Source of the DNA: Promethearchaeota archaeon
Lineage (GTDB): Archaea > Asgardarchaeota > Lokiarchaeia > Helarchaeales > RDOG01
DNA: 64,000 nucleotides
Direction: 5' to 3'
Assembly (NCBI GenBank): GCA_011365055.1
Contig: RDOG01000003.1
Location: forward strand, 124,001-188,000
A program made the translations under genes and the position numbers. Positions 51,625-59,945 of this stretch are shown here, in pieces (the stretch's first letter is position 1; every line of letters begins with the position of its first letter). A model generated the notes under the pieces. That model was not told the DNA's origin. It did not search any database and worked only from the letters and a program-made list of their open reading frames with translations.

Positions 51625-53787
51625 ATGACACTATCATTAGTATTTTTAATCTTAGGAGCAATAGGTGGTATAATTTCTATAGGATTTGCATTTTATTTAT
51701 GGATGATGGTTAAAAAACTATCTACTGGAGAAGGAGAAACTCATAACGTCTATAAAGCGATAAGAGAAGGTGCTAAGGCATATATTAAGCGAGAATTCAA
51801 GACAATTTTCGCAATTGCCGGAATATTAAGCATAATCATCTTTTTTGCATTAGATTTGAAACCATGGTTATCAGGTTTACCTTCATTTGTATTTCTATCA
51901 TTTTGGATTGGAACAATAACTTCACTTGCAGCTAGTTTTATTGGAATGGACATTGCAACAAGGACAAACGTAAGAGTAGCCATAATGGCTAAACAAGGTC
52001 TTGAGCCTGCAATGAAAACCGGTTTTAATGGCGGTACAATTATGGGAATGTTAGTGTTTGGTGTTAATGTAATTCAAATCGTCATCACCTATCTTTTCTT
52101 ATATATGATTTTCCCTGGGAATTATCAAGCAATAGTAGTTAATATAGTTGGTTGCGCTTTTGGTGGTTCTTTTACATCTGTTATTGCTCAATTAGGTGGT
52201 GGAATATATACTAAAGGTGCTGATGTAGGTGCTGATATCGTTGGAAAAATCGAACAAGGGATTCCAGAAGATGATGTTAGAAATCCTGCAGTTGTTGCCG
52301 ATCTAGTGGGCGATAATGTAGGTGATTGTGCAGGGAGAAGTGCAGATTTATATGAAACTCTTACATCTGAATTAATATCATCTATGATTTTAGGTTTATC
52401 TCTTTTTATTTTACCAGGTTCACCCCTTGGTGATTCTGTAATATTCTTTCCATTTCTTATTAGATTTATTGCGACTATTGCAACAATAATTGGCTATTTC
52501 TTTGTGAAACAAAAGAAAAAAATAGAAGCAGGAGAAACAGGACCTTGGAAACTTTTAAACACGGGATTATATTTAAGTTCTTCAATTATTGCTGTAATCT
52601 ATGTATTATTAGTATTATTGATATTCCAAAGCGTGTTTCTTGTCTTTGCTGCAATATTTGGGATTGCAGCTAATCTTATTATGGGATTTATTTTTGAATA
52701 TTTCACTAGTATTGATAAAAAACCTGTAAAGACTATAATAGAAGCTTCTGAAACTGGTCCTGCAACAAACATCATTCAAGGTATGTCTAATGGATTAGGT
52801 TCTGTCTTTATTCCTCTTTCAATAATTGCTATGATGATTCTAGGAGCATTTGGTTTTGGTGCATTATTTGGCGTATTTTCCTTATCTGGTCGTTTTATTC
52901 TAGGAGGTACATACGGAATAGTCATTATGAGTATGGGAATGACTTCTGGAACTGGTATCATTTTATCGATGGATGGTTTCGGTCCAATAGTTGATAATGC
53001 AGGTGGTATAGCAGAAATGTCGGGAATGGGTGAAGACATTAGAAAAAATACTGACTTGCTGGATGCAACAGGAAATAGTACAAAATCATTAACTAAAGGA
53101 TTTTCAATAATTTCTGGAACAACTATTGGTTTCGTTACCATATTTGCGTATATTGAACTAATTAATTCCGAAATGGGTATTACTAATGCCATGATCAATA
53201 TGGGATTCGTAAATGTTGCTGTTGGTGGTATCTTTGGAGTCATTACCGTGTTTCTCTTTGTTTCATTATTAATGCGATCTGTTGGTAAAACTGCACATGA
53301 TATGATTGAAGAAGTTCGGAGACAATTTAGAGAAATTCCTGGCATTATGGAATGGAAAGAGAAACCCGATTATGGAAGATGTGTTGATATTAGCACGATC
53401 TCAGCCTTAAAAAATATGATATTTCCTGCTTTATTAATTATAATAATGCCAATTGCTGTTGGGATATTCCTCGGACCATTCACGCTTGGTGCGTTCCTAA
53501 TAATTGCAACTTTTACTGGTGGTGCAATGGGAATCTTTATGAATGTTAGTGGTGCAAGTTGGGATAATGCAAAAAAAGGTAGAAAACATTTACAAGATAA
53601 ATCAAACCCTGAAACAATTAAAGCGTATCAAGCTGCTGTTATAGGTGATACTGTAGGAGATCCATGTAAGGATACAGCTGGTTCTAGTCTAGGGAGTTTT
53701 GTTACCACCATAAACAATTTGGCTATAACATTCTTCCCATTATTCGTCTTTACTTATGGAATTGCCCTTCATTTTATTGGTTGGTGA
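51625..53787 (+). CDS. hppA: Membrane-bound proton-translocating pyrophosphatase (K+-independent type)
   Basis: About 720 residues with ~15-16 transmembrane helices. It hydrolyses pyrophosphate and pumps H+ (or Na+) outward. The catalytic blocks are GGGIYTKGADVGADIVGKIE, then DDVRNPAVVADLVGDNVGD and the C-terminal GDTVGDPCKDTAGSSL. The K+-dependence site reads GNSTKSLTKGF: the Lys and the later Thr match the K+-independent subclass, whereas K+-dependent enzymes have Ala there. That subclass pumps protons. An A/T hairpin at 53798-53829 ends the transcript. Confidence 0.93.
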   Translation: MTLSLVFLILGAIGGIISIGFAFYLWMMVKKLSTGEGETHNVYKAIREGAKAYIKREFKTIFAIAGILSIIIFFALDLKPWLSGLPSFVFLSFWIGTITSLAASFIGMDIATRTNVRVAIMAKQGLEPAMKTGFNGGTIMGMLVFGVNVIQIVITYLFLYMIFPGNYQAIVVNIVGCAFGGSFTSVIAQLGGGIYTKGADVGADIVGKIEQGIPEDDVRNPAVVADLVGDNVGDCAGRSADLYETLTSELISSMILGLSLFILPGSPLGDSVIFFPFLIRFIATIATIIGYFFVKQKKKIEAGETGPWKLLNTGLYLSSSIIAVIYVLLVLLIFQSVFLVFAAIFGIAANLIMGFIFEYFTSIDKKPVKTIIEASETGPATNIIQGMSNGLGSVFIPLSIIAMMILGAFGFGALFGVFSLSGRFILGGTYGIVIMSMGMTSGTGIILSMDGFGPIVDNAGGIAEMSGMGEDIRKNTDLLDATGNSTKSLTKGFSIISGTTIGFVTIFAYIELINSEMGITNAMINMGFVNVAVGGIFGVITVFLFVSLLMRSVGKTAHDMIEEVRRQFREIPGIMEWKEKPDYGRCVDISTISALKNMIFPALLIIIMPIAVGIFLGPFTLGAFLIIATFTGGAMGIFMNVSGASWDNAKKGRKHLQDKSNPETIKAYQAAVIGDTVGDPCKDTAGSSLGSFVTTINNLAITFFPLFVFTYGIALHFIGW

Positions 53788-53797
53788 TGATTACTCC

Positions 53798-53829
53798 TAA
53801 ATTTAATATTTTTTTTAATATTAAATTTA
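53798..53829. terminator. Perfect hairpin after the membrane pyrophosphatase
   Basis: A 13-base perfect inverted repeat, TAAATTTAATATT and AATATTAAATTTA, flanks a six-T loop. It starts 11 bases after the stop. It resembles a terminator hairpin, although in archaea the T-run may matter more than the stem. It reads equally on both strands. Confidence 0.55.
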
Positions 53830-53873
53830 ATGGAAAATAATTTTAAATGGATTGAGATGATATTCCTTATAAA

Positions 53874-54692
53874 ATGACTGAAGAAACAAATAAAATTCTT
53901 AAAATAATTATATTGATTAGTCTCTTTTTATCTCCCTTATTTATTATTTTAACCATTTTTATTGATTTGATCATTTTTCCTGTTATTTATATTATGATTT
54001 GGTTATCTATTGGTGGAATATATGGAGGGATATGGCTTTGGAAGGCATTAATGAATTCCGGTCTCTTTAAAGATGGTGTCCCTATTTACATAAAATTGAT
54101 TGGGATCTTTGCATCAGCAATTTTTTTAATATTCATCGGAATGGGCTTTTATTTATTTTATTTCGGCGATCTGGGATTTATGCAATCAATTGTTCACCAA
54201 GGTACGATATTAATGATATTTATTGTTTTTTATAATATTGGATATTTAATTTCAATCTTTATGAAATCTGCTGAAAATATGGAAAATATGGAATCTGGAT
54301 TCAAAATAAAAATCAAGCTAAGTTTAATAGTTCTATGTGTAATGGGAATTTACCTGATAAGTACTTTTATGATATTTTTCTTAATAACTCAAGAATTTTT
54401 TTCGCTAGGTTTTATTTATTTTGGGTTAGCTGGAACTGGAATTTGTATAGGATGGATTTTTTGGGAACATCTAAAAGAATCAAAAGCTATTTCTGGAGAT
54501 TTTCATAAATTATTAAAAATATTAAGCATAATTTTTGAAATTCCAATCATTTTTTTGATGATTCTAGGATTAATTACAAACTTTATGCCCCATGATTTTC
54601 TCTTCAGATTCACGCTATTGGGATACTTACTTCTTTTTTACCTCATGGCTGCTTATTTTATAGGTTTAATGCTAGCGACAATTAAAAAATAA
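53874..54692 (+). CDS. Seven-helix membrane protein of unknown function
   Basis: 272 residues, about seven transmembrane helices, few charged loops. No domain or motif is recognised. Helix lengths and spacing look like a small integral membrane protein and not a transporter with internal repeats. It lies 45 bases upstream of the next gene and on the same strand. Possibly a lineage-specific protein. Confidence 0.5.
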   Translation: MTEETNKILKIIILISLFLSPLFIILTIFIDLIIFPVIYIMIWLSIGGIYGGIWLWKALMNSGLFKDGVPIYIKLIGIFASAIFLIFIGMGFYLFYFGDLGFMQSIVHQGTILMIFIVFYNIGYLISIFMKSAENMENMESGFKIKIKLSLIVLCVMGIYLISTFMIFFLITQEFFSLGFIYFGLAGTGICIGWIFWEHLKESKAISGDFHKLLKILSIIFEIPIIFLMILGLITNFMPHDFLFRFTLLGYLLLFYLMAAYFIGLMLATIKK

Positions 54693-54734
54693 GTTCTTAC
54701 ATACTTAATACAATATTTAATTGAGGTTAATGAT

Positions 54735-55355
54735 TTGTATACATCTGAAGATGGAGAATATCTTGTAAAACTAGCACGCAAGAACATAGAAACATATTTA
54801 AAAACTAAAAAAGAAGTCAAAATTGACCCAAAGGAATTACTCGATAAATACAAAGAGAATGCTGGAATATTTGTCACGCTTCGAAAAAATATTCCGGATA
54901 ATACAAGTAATTTAAGAGGATGTATTGGCTATCCATTACCATATTATTCCTTATATGAAGCTTTAATTAAAGCAAGCATTAGTTCTGCAACAGGCGACCC
55001 AAGATTCAAACCTGTTACTTCTAAAGAAATGGAAGATTTAATTGTAGAAATTACTATTTTAACTCCCCCTCAAAAAATTAAAGTGTCTTCACCTGATGAA
55101 TATCCAAAAAACATCAAAATAGGTGAAGATGGATTAATCGTGCGATATGGTGGGTATAGCGGATTATTACTTCCACAAGTTCCTGTTGAATGGAAATGGA
55201 CTGAAGAAGAGTTCTTAGACCATACTTGCAATAAAGCGGGTTTACCTTCAAATACTTGGAGAAAAGCCGAAGATATTGTGATTGAAAAATTTCAAGGTAT
55301 AATATTTGAAGAGGAAGAACCAAAAGGTAAAATTATCCAGAAAAAAATAGAATAG
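54735..55355 (+). CDS. AMMECR1 family protein
   Basis: 206 residues. The signature NLRGCIGYPLPYYSLYEALI, with LRGCIG, is diagnostic, and FVTLRKNIPDNTSNLRGC precedes it. ASISSATGDPRFKPVTSKEM and GYSGLLLPQVPVEWKWTEEE follow. AMMECR1 is found in archaea, bacteria and eukaryotes and is often next to other conserved genes, but its biochemical role is not settled; a Cys-based enzyme acting with Memo-like proteins has been suggested. TTG start with GAGGTT upstream. The stop is one base before nadC. Confidence 0.9.
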   Translation: MYTSEDGEYLVKLARKNIETYLKTKKEVKIDPKELLDKYKENAGIFVTLRKNIPDNTSNLRGCIGYPLPYYSLYEALIKASISSATGDPRFKPVTSKEMEDLIVEITILTPPQKIKVSSPDEYPKNIKIGEDGLIVRYGGYSGLLLPQVPVEWKWTEEEFLDHTCNKAGLPSNTWRKAEDIVIEKFQGIIFEEEEPKGKIIQKKIE

Positions 55356-55356
55356 G

Positions 55357-56220
55357 ATGGATATTTACTTGGAATTACCTAAAGAAATTTTGAAACAGAG
55401 GATTTTAACTTATATTAAAGAAGATTTAGGCTATGGTGATATCACTAGCAATTTTATCCCTAATAAAGATAAAATTATTGAAGCTAAAGTAATATTACGA
55501 GAAAATGGGATTGTTTCTGGTATTGAGGAGGCTTCTTTAGTTTTTGAATTATTCAATATCGAAATATTAGATAAATTTCATGATGGCCATACAGGTCTTA
55601 AGAATCAAATCTTATTTCATATAAAAGGAAGTGCTCGAGATGTTTTACAAGCAGAACGTTTAGCTCTTAATTTTTTGATGAAAATGAGTGGAATTTCCAC
55701 TTTTACAAATAGGTTGCAAGCTTTAATAAATGAGCATTCGAATAAGACGAAAGTCGCTTCAACTAGAAAAACTACTCCAGGTTTTAGATTTTTTGAAAAA
55801 AAAGCAGTCATGCTTGGTGGCGGAGATACGCACCGATTTCGTCTAGATGACTGCATTATGATTAAAAATAATCATATTAAGATTGCTAACGGAATAACTA
55901 AAGTCATTAATGCTTTAAAAAAATCAACAAGTTTTTCTAAAAAGATAGAAGTCGAAGTCCAAAATATGGATGAAGCAAGAGAAGCTCTAAAACAGAAAAT
56001 TGATATCATAATGTTTGATAATTTTTCTCCGAAAGAAGGAAAGGAAGCGCTTGATATATTTAAAAATGAAGGTTTATTAGACAACGTTATAATAGAATTT
56101 TCTGGGAGCATTGATGAATCAAACATTCAAGAATATGCAAAACTACAACCAGATATTATATCATTAGGTGCATTAACGCATTCTTATAAAGCTTTAAATA
56201 TAAATTTAAGAATTTTATAA
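55357..56220 (+). CDS. nadC: Nicotinate-nucleotide pyrophosphorylase (carboxylating)
   Basis: 287 residues. Quinolinate phosphoribosyltransferase makes nicotinate mononucleotide for NAD synthesis. EDLGYGDITSNFI, ERLALNFLMKMSGISTFTN, KVASTRKTTPGFRFFEKKAV, GGGDTHRFRLDDCIMIKNNH and IEFSGSIDESNIQEYAK are standard family blocks; the last are the phosphate and substrate sites. Start one base after AMMECR1; translational coupling is likely. NadA and NadB are not in the window. Confidence 0.93.
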   Translation: MDIYLELPKEILKQRILTYIKEDLGYGDITSNFIPNKDKIIEAKVILRENGIVSGIEEASLVFELFNIEILDKFHDGHTGLKNQILFHIKGSARDVLQAERLALNFLMKMSGISTFTNRLQALINEHSNKTKVASTRKTTPGFRFFEKKAVMLGGGDTHRFRLDDCIMIKNNHIKIANGITKVINALKKSTSFSKKIEVEVQNMDEAREALKQKIDIIMFDNFSPKEGKEALDIFKNEGLLDNVIIEFSGSIDESNIQEYAKLQPDIISLGALTHSYKALNINLRIL

Positions 56221-56228
56221 TTTATTTC

Positions 56229-56762
56229 GTGAAGGGAATGCTAAACGGTAAAATTCGGGGAGCATACCACTTTTATATAACAAAAGCGATACTTGATGCA
56301 ATTGGGTATGAGAAATTTCCTCAATATGCAAGAATTTTGAAAGCCGCGGCAGATTTAAAAAATCAGTGGTATGGTTGGGAAGGATTTCTAGAATTTCTCA
56401 AGGATATAGAAAAACTTGTAAGTGAAAATGAACTCCGTTTAATAGGGATTAAAATCATGCTTGGTTTAAAAGAAGGTTTTGTCTCTGCGGGATATACTTC
56501 GGCAGATGCCATCATTAAAGATTATGATCCACTTTTAAAGAAAAATACTAAAGAAATGTTACCTGGAGAAATACCAAAAACTCTTTATTATGAACCTGGT
56601 TTTGCTACAATTGAATTTAGTGCTAGCCAGCCAAGGGCTTTATTAGAAGGGTTTTTAATTGGAATCATCCAGATGTTTGGAAATAAATTACTATCATTTA
56701 ATTATGTGACTATTAAGACTGAAAACTTTTCAGGATATCAATACAATTTAAAATGGGAATAA
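56229..56762 (+). CDS. Hypothetical protein, V4R-like or HNOB-like sensor domain possible
   Basis: 177 residues. GAYHFYITKAILDAIGYEKF, then WYGWEGFLEFLKDIEKL, then PKTLYYEPGFATIEFSASQP and RALLEGFLIGIIQMFG. The second part (helix, then G-F-x-x-G-x-x-x-x-F-G near the end) recalls V4R/HNOB-type ligand-sensing domains. This is weak pattern recognition and may be wrong. Downstream of nadC after 8 bases. GTG start at 56229 is uncertain; ATG 56238 is an alternative with the AAGG too close. Confidence 0.45.
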   Translation: MKGMLNGKIRGAYHFYITKAILDAIGYEKFPQYARILKAAADLKNQWYGWEGFLEFLKDIEKLVSENELRLIGIKIMLGLKEGFVSAGYTSADAIIKDYDPLLKKNTKEMLPGEIPKTLYYEPGFATIEFSASQPRALLEGFLIGIIQMFGNKLLSFNYVTIKTENFSGYQYNLKWE

Positions 56763-56764
56763 AA

Positions 56765-57838
56765 TCAGATCTTTTTTTCAAAAATTATCTTTTGGAGATC
56801 GATTTCATCAATAAGTTCCGACTTAGGTATTTCTTGTCTTTTATTTTTTTCATATTTTGGTATCATGGGAGCTATCAGTTTGATATTCAGTGGAATTATT
56901 GATTCAAATTTTATTAATTGTTCATGACTTAAAAATAATAATGGTCGATATATTGGAACTCCAATATCTTCTTGAATTTCTAAATTATCTAACTCAATTT
57001 CTGATGTAACTAATCCGAGAGCTTCCTCTTTTTCAATTATATATCTCAAAGCATTTTTAATTACAAGTTTTTGATTTTCCTCATTTAAAAATTCATGAAT
57101 ATCAATAAAATAGGTGAGCCATTTCTCAATTGGCAAATATTTTTTCAAGCTATTAATAAATTCTTGTATTAAATTTTTAGCTTTTTTATTTAATCCTTGA
57201 TCTAAAATAAAAACTGGTGTAATTTCACAACCTTTTCTTAATATTAACCATGTAGAAATTAGTGAACATTCATTAGAAATTAATGAAATAACTTTATTTT
57301 GACTATAATAAGGAAATCCTCCTAACCCATTTATTTTTTTTTCAAAAATATGTGCGAGTTTATCTCGCACTTCAATAAAAAGTGTTTTTTTTGGATTTTT
57401 TAAGTCAACTTTTATTTGATTTCGTCCAAAACGATTTAGAATCACCGCTCCCATTCGTTCTGCTATTTCTTTCGAGGAATATTTGTGTGTCCCAGACCTT
57501 CTAGTTCTTATAGCAAAAGTATCTCCAGGTTTAATGATATTTTCTGCTAATTTTAACACCGTTTCTTCAATGTTTTTTAATTCAGATGTACATTCAATAG
57601 CAGGACTAAACGATGAAATTCCAAAAACCTTTGTTAGGAATTTTGAAGCTTTTTTTATTTCATCCGTATAAATGTAAATTCTTCCTCTAGCTGGTAGGAT
57701 CTTAATTTGAAATTCATTTATTTTCTTTTTCAATTTAAAATGAATATTTTTTTTAAGAATTTGTTCTATTCTCTTCCTAACTTGATTACTTTTAAGTCCA
57801 ATTTCTCCATATCTTATGAGAATGACATTATAATCCAA
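56765..57838 (-). CDS. ThiI-like protein with THUMP domain and degenerate PP-loop
   Basis: 357 residues. The N-terminal ferredoxin-like domain (ILIRYGEIGLKSNQVRKRI) and THUMP domain (FAIRTRRSGTHKYSSKEIAE, then MGAVIL) match ThiI. The PP-loop of ThiI normally reads SGGIDS; here it reads SNECSL (residues 188-193). The following GE-S-LGQVASQ motif is shrunken to SEIELDNLEI. The ATP-binding site is therefore probably dead and the protein cannot make 4-thiouridine by the known route. It may still bind tRNA through THUMP. TTG start. Confidence 0.75.
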   Translation of the reverse strand: MDYNVILIRYGEIGLKSNQVRKRIEQILKKNIHFKLKKKINEFQIKILPARGRIYIYTDEIKKASKFLTKVFGISSFSPAIECTSELKNIEETVLKLAENIIKPGDTFAIRTRRSGTHKYSSKEIAERMGAVILNRFGRNQIKVDLKNPKKTLFIEVRDKLAHIFEKKINGLGGFPYYSQNKVISLISNECSLISTWLILRKGCEITPVFILDQGLNKKAKNLIQEFINSLKKYLPIEKWLTYFIDIHEFLNEENQKLVIKNALRYIIEKEEALGLVTSEIELDNLEIQEDIGVPIYRPLLFLSHEQLIKFESIIPLNIKLIAPMIPKYEKNKRQEIPKSELIDEIDLQKIIFEKKI

Positions 57839-57858
57839 GTTGACATCCCGTTAATAAT

Positions 57859-58296
57859 TTATCTTGTAACATCTAATGATTCTGTTACCATTTCACTTAC
57901 AAAAAAAACTGGACAAAGATGGCCAAAATATCTACATTCTTTATTTAGTAGTTCTTCAGGAATTTTCTCTGGATAATTATTAGGATCAAAATTCTTAACT
58001 TGTAATATAAACAATTGTTCTACTTTATGTCCTTTATATGCCCCTTTTGTTAATTGCTCTTTAATAAATCTATTATGTTCAATAGCGTGGTCTCTATTAG
58101 GTCCCAAAAGAGGAAAATATTCAACTAATCTTCCATATGGACAATAATTCAAATTCAAGCATGGTTTAGATAAATTTTTACTTCTTTTTTCCCACCAATT
58201 AGTGAAATCTTGTTTTAATTCGTCATTCCATTCAAAAGATTCGTAATATTCTGATTCCTTAACGGCTTTCAAAAGAATTCTATGTATTTCTTTCAT
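57859..58296 (-). CDS. Small four-Cys protein
   Basis: 145 residues. Four Cys in two pairs, CLNLNYCPYGRLVEYFPLLG and ECRYFGHLCPVFFVSEMV, could bind Fe-S or zinc. WNDELKQDFTNWWEKRSKN is a charged helix. No family name is recalled with confidence. It is on the same strand as the ThiI-like gene, 20 bases upstream of its TTG start, so the two are probably co-transcribed. Fe-S binding would fit a role in sulphur or tRNA chemistry, but that is inference. Confidence 0.5.
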   Translation of the reverse strand: MKEIHRILLKAVKESEYYESFEWNDELKQDFTNWWEKRSKNLSKPCLNLNYCPYGRLVEYFPLLGPNRDHAIEHNRFIKEQLTKGAYKGHKVEQLFILQVKNFDPNNYPEKIPEELLNKECRYFGHLCPVFFVSEMVTESLDVTR

Positions 58297-58393
58297 GAAT
58301 ATTTATTACTAAAATACTGCTAATAAGAGTTCTAATGAGAAAAATAATAAATTGAAATTTCTAATTTATTAACTGATGTTCAAAAAATACTAA

Positions 58394-59869
58394 ATGAGCG
58401 TGCAAATAATGAATATTGAAGAAATAGCGGAAGAAATTCGGTTAAAAATAGGTAAAAATAATGTTATGACTGAAGACTTCCATGCCATGACATACTCCCG
58501 AGATTGGTCGCCTCGAGATGCACAAGAAACTTATCTTCCCGATATCATAACTGTTCCAAGAAATACCGAACAAGTTGCTGAAATTATAAAAATAGCAAAC
58601 AAACATAAAATTCCCGTTACCCCCGTTGCCGGCTTTACTGGCATGGGTGGTGGTGCAGTACCAATTAAAAAAGGTATCGTAATTGATACTAAAGGCTTCA
58701 ATAAAGTCTTAGAGGTTGATGAAAAGAATTTAACGGTGACCGTTCAAACCGGCATGACCGTTTTGAACTTAAATAATTATTTAATTGAAAATTATGATTT
58801 ATGGTGGCCTCACGATCCCGAATCCAAGCCCTCATCCACCGTTGGGGCTGCAATAAGTACTGATAATGATTCCACTTTTGGTATAAAATATGGAAAAATT
58901 GGAGATTATTTGCTAAACGCAGTTCTCGTTACAGGTACGGGAGACATCGTTAGGTTAGGTCATCGAAAAGCTTTATGCACGTCTACTGGTTATAAATTAC
59001 ATTGGTTATTAATAAACGCCGAAGGGACATTAGGTGTTGTAACTGAATGCACGCTCAAGATATTTCCCCGTATCAAAACAAGAAAAGCTAAAGGGATCTT
59101 ATTTCCGTCTATCAATCAAGCAATTCAAGCCTTAGTGCGTATATTACAAGCAGGTCTATGTATCGAATCTGCTCACGTTAATTGCAAATCACGCTTAGGA
59201 TTCTATACGCATGCTTATAGGGCTAAACATGGCAAAGATCCCGAAGTCCCTGACTGGGCTCAAGCGCTATTATTCATTTCCTTTGGTGGAGATGATGAAG
59301 TGGTTGAATTTTCCATGGATTATGCATTAAAAATTATGAAGGAAATGGGTGGCGCAACCTTAAAAGAAGAAGAGATCGTTTCTGGTTGGTGGAAGAGTAA
59401 ACATACGTTGGAATTCGAACCATTTAAGCAAAAATGGCCAGATTCCCAACGAAAAAAGAAGTTTGGGTCTGCAGATCTGGGCATACCCATTGGTCGGATT
59501 GAAGAAGCATATGAGAAGTATCTAGGCTTTCTCAAAAAATATGATATTGAAATCCTCGGAATGTGCGTGTATAATGAACGTCCAAACCGAGTGAGTCCAA
59601 GCATTTCCTTTGCAGTCTTTGTTGATGATACCAATCCTGATGAGGTAAGAAGATTCTACAAGTACGTGAGAGATATGTCAAAAATGGCTATAGATTTGGA
59701 AGGTACCATGAGTAGTTATATTGGAGACGGAGATCGATTAGGTGGTTTTAATCGGTATGAACATGGGAAAGCATTAGATTATATGTGGAAAATAAAGGAG
59801 ATTTTTGACCCAAATAATATCATGAATCCTGGAAAGAAATTTGAAAGTAATTGGATAGATGCAGAATAA
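58394..59869 (+). CDS. FAD-linked oxidase (GlcD/alkyl-DHAP-synthase-like)
   Basis: 491 residues of the PCMH-type FAD fold. TPVAGFTGMGGGAVPIKKGI binds FAD; then TVTVQTGMTVLNLNNYLIEN, SSTVGAAISTDNDSTFGIKY and EGTLGVVTECTLKIF. The C-terminal cap and IFDPNNIMNPGKKF close the fold as in glycolate oxidase, lactate dehydrogenase or alkyldihydroxyacetonephosphate synthase. The substrate is not clear. The codon usage looks somewhat G+C richer than its neighbours, and this may hint at transfer. Confidence 0.85.
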   Translation: MSVQIMNIEEIAEEIRLKIGKNNVMTEDFHAMTYSRDWSPRDAQETYLPDIITVPRNTEQVAEIIKIANKHKIPVTPVAGFTGMGGGAVPIKKGIVIDTKGFNKVLEVDEKNLTVTVQTGMTVLNLNNYLIENYDLWWPHDPESKPSSTVGAAISTDNDSTFGIKYGKIGDYLLNAVLVTGTGDIVRLGHRKALCTSTGYKLHWLLINAEGTLGVVTECTLKIFPRIKTRKAKGILFPSINQAIQALVRILQAGLCIESAHVNCKSRLGFYTHAYRAKHGKDPEVPDWAQALLFISFGGDDEVVEFSMDYALKIMKEMGGATLKEEEIVSGWWKSKHTLEFEPFKQKWPDSQRKKKFGSADLGIPIGRIEEAYEKYLGFLKKYDIEILGMCVYNERPNRVSPSISFAVFVDDTNPDEVRRFYKYVRDMSKMAIDLEGTMSSYIGDGDRLGGFNRYEHGKALDYMWKIKEIFDPNNIMNPGKKFESNWIDAE

Positions 59870-59945
59870 AACTGTATATTGATTTAAAATGAATATTTTC
59901 ATGAGACATAATTAAAGTATATAAGTGAAAAATGATCACAATTAG

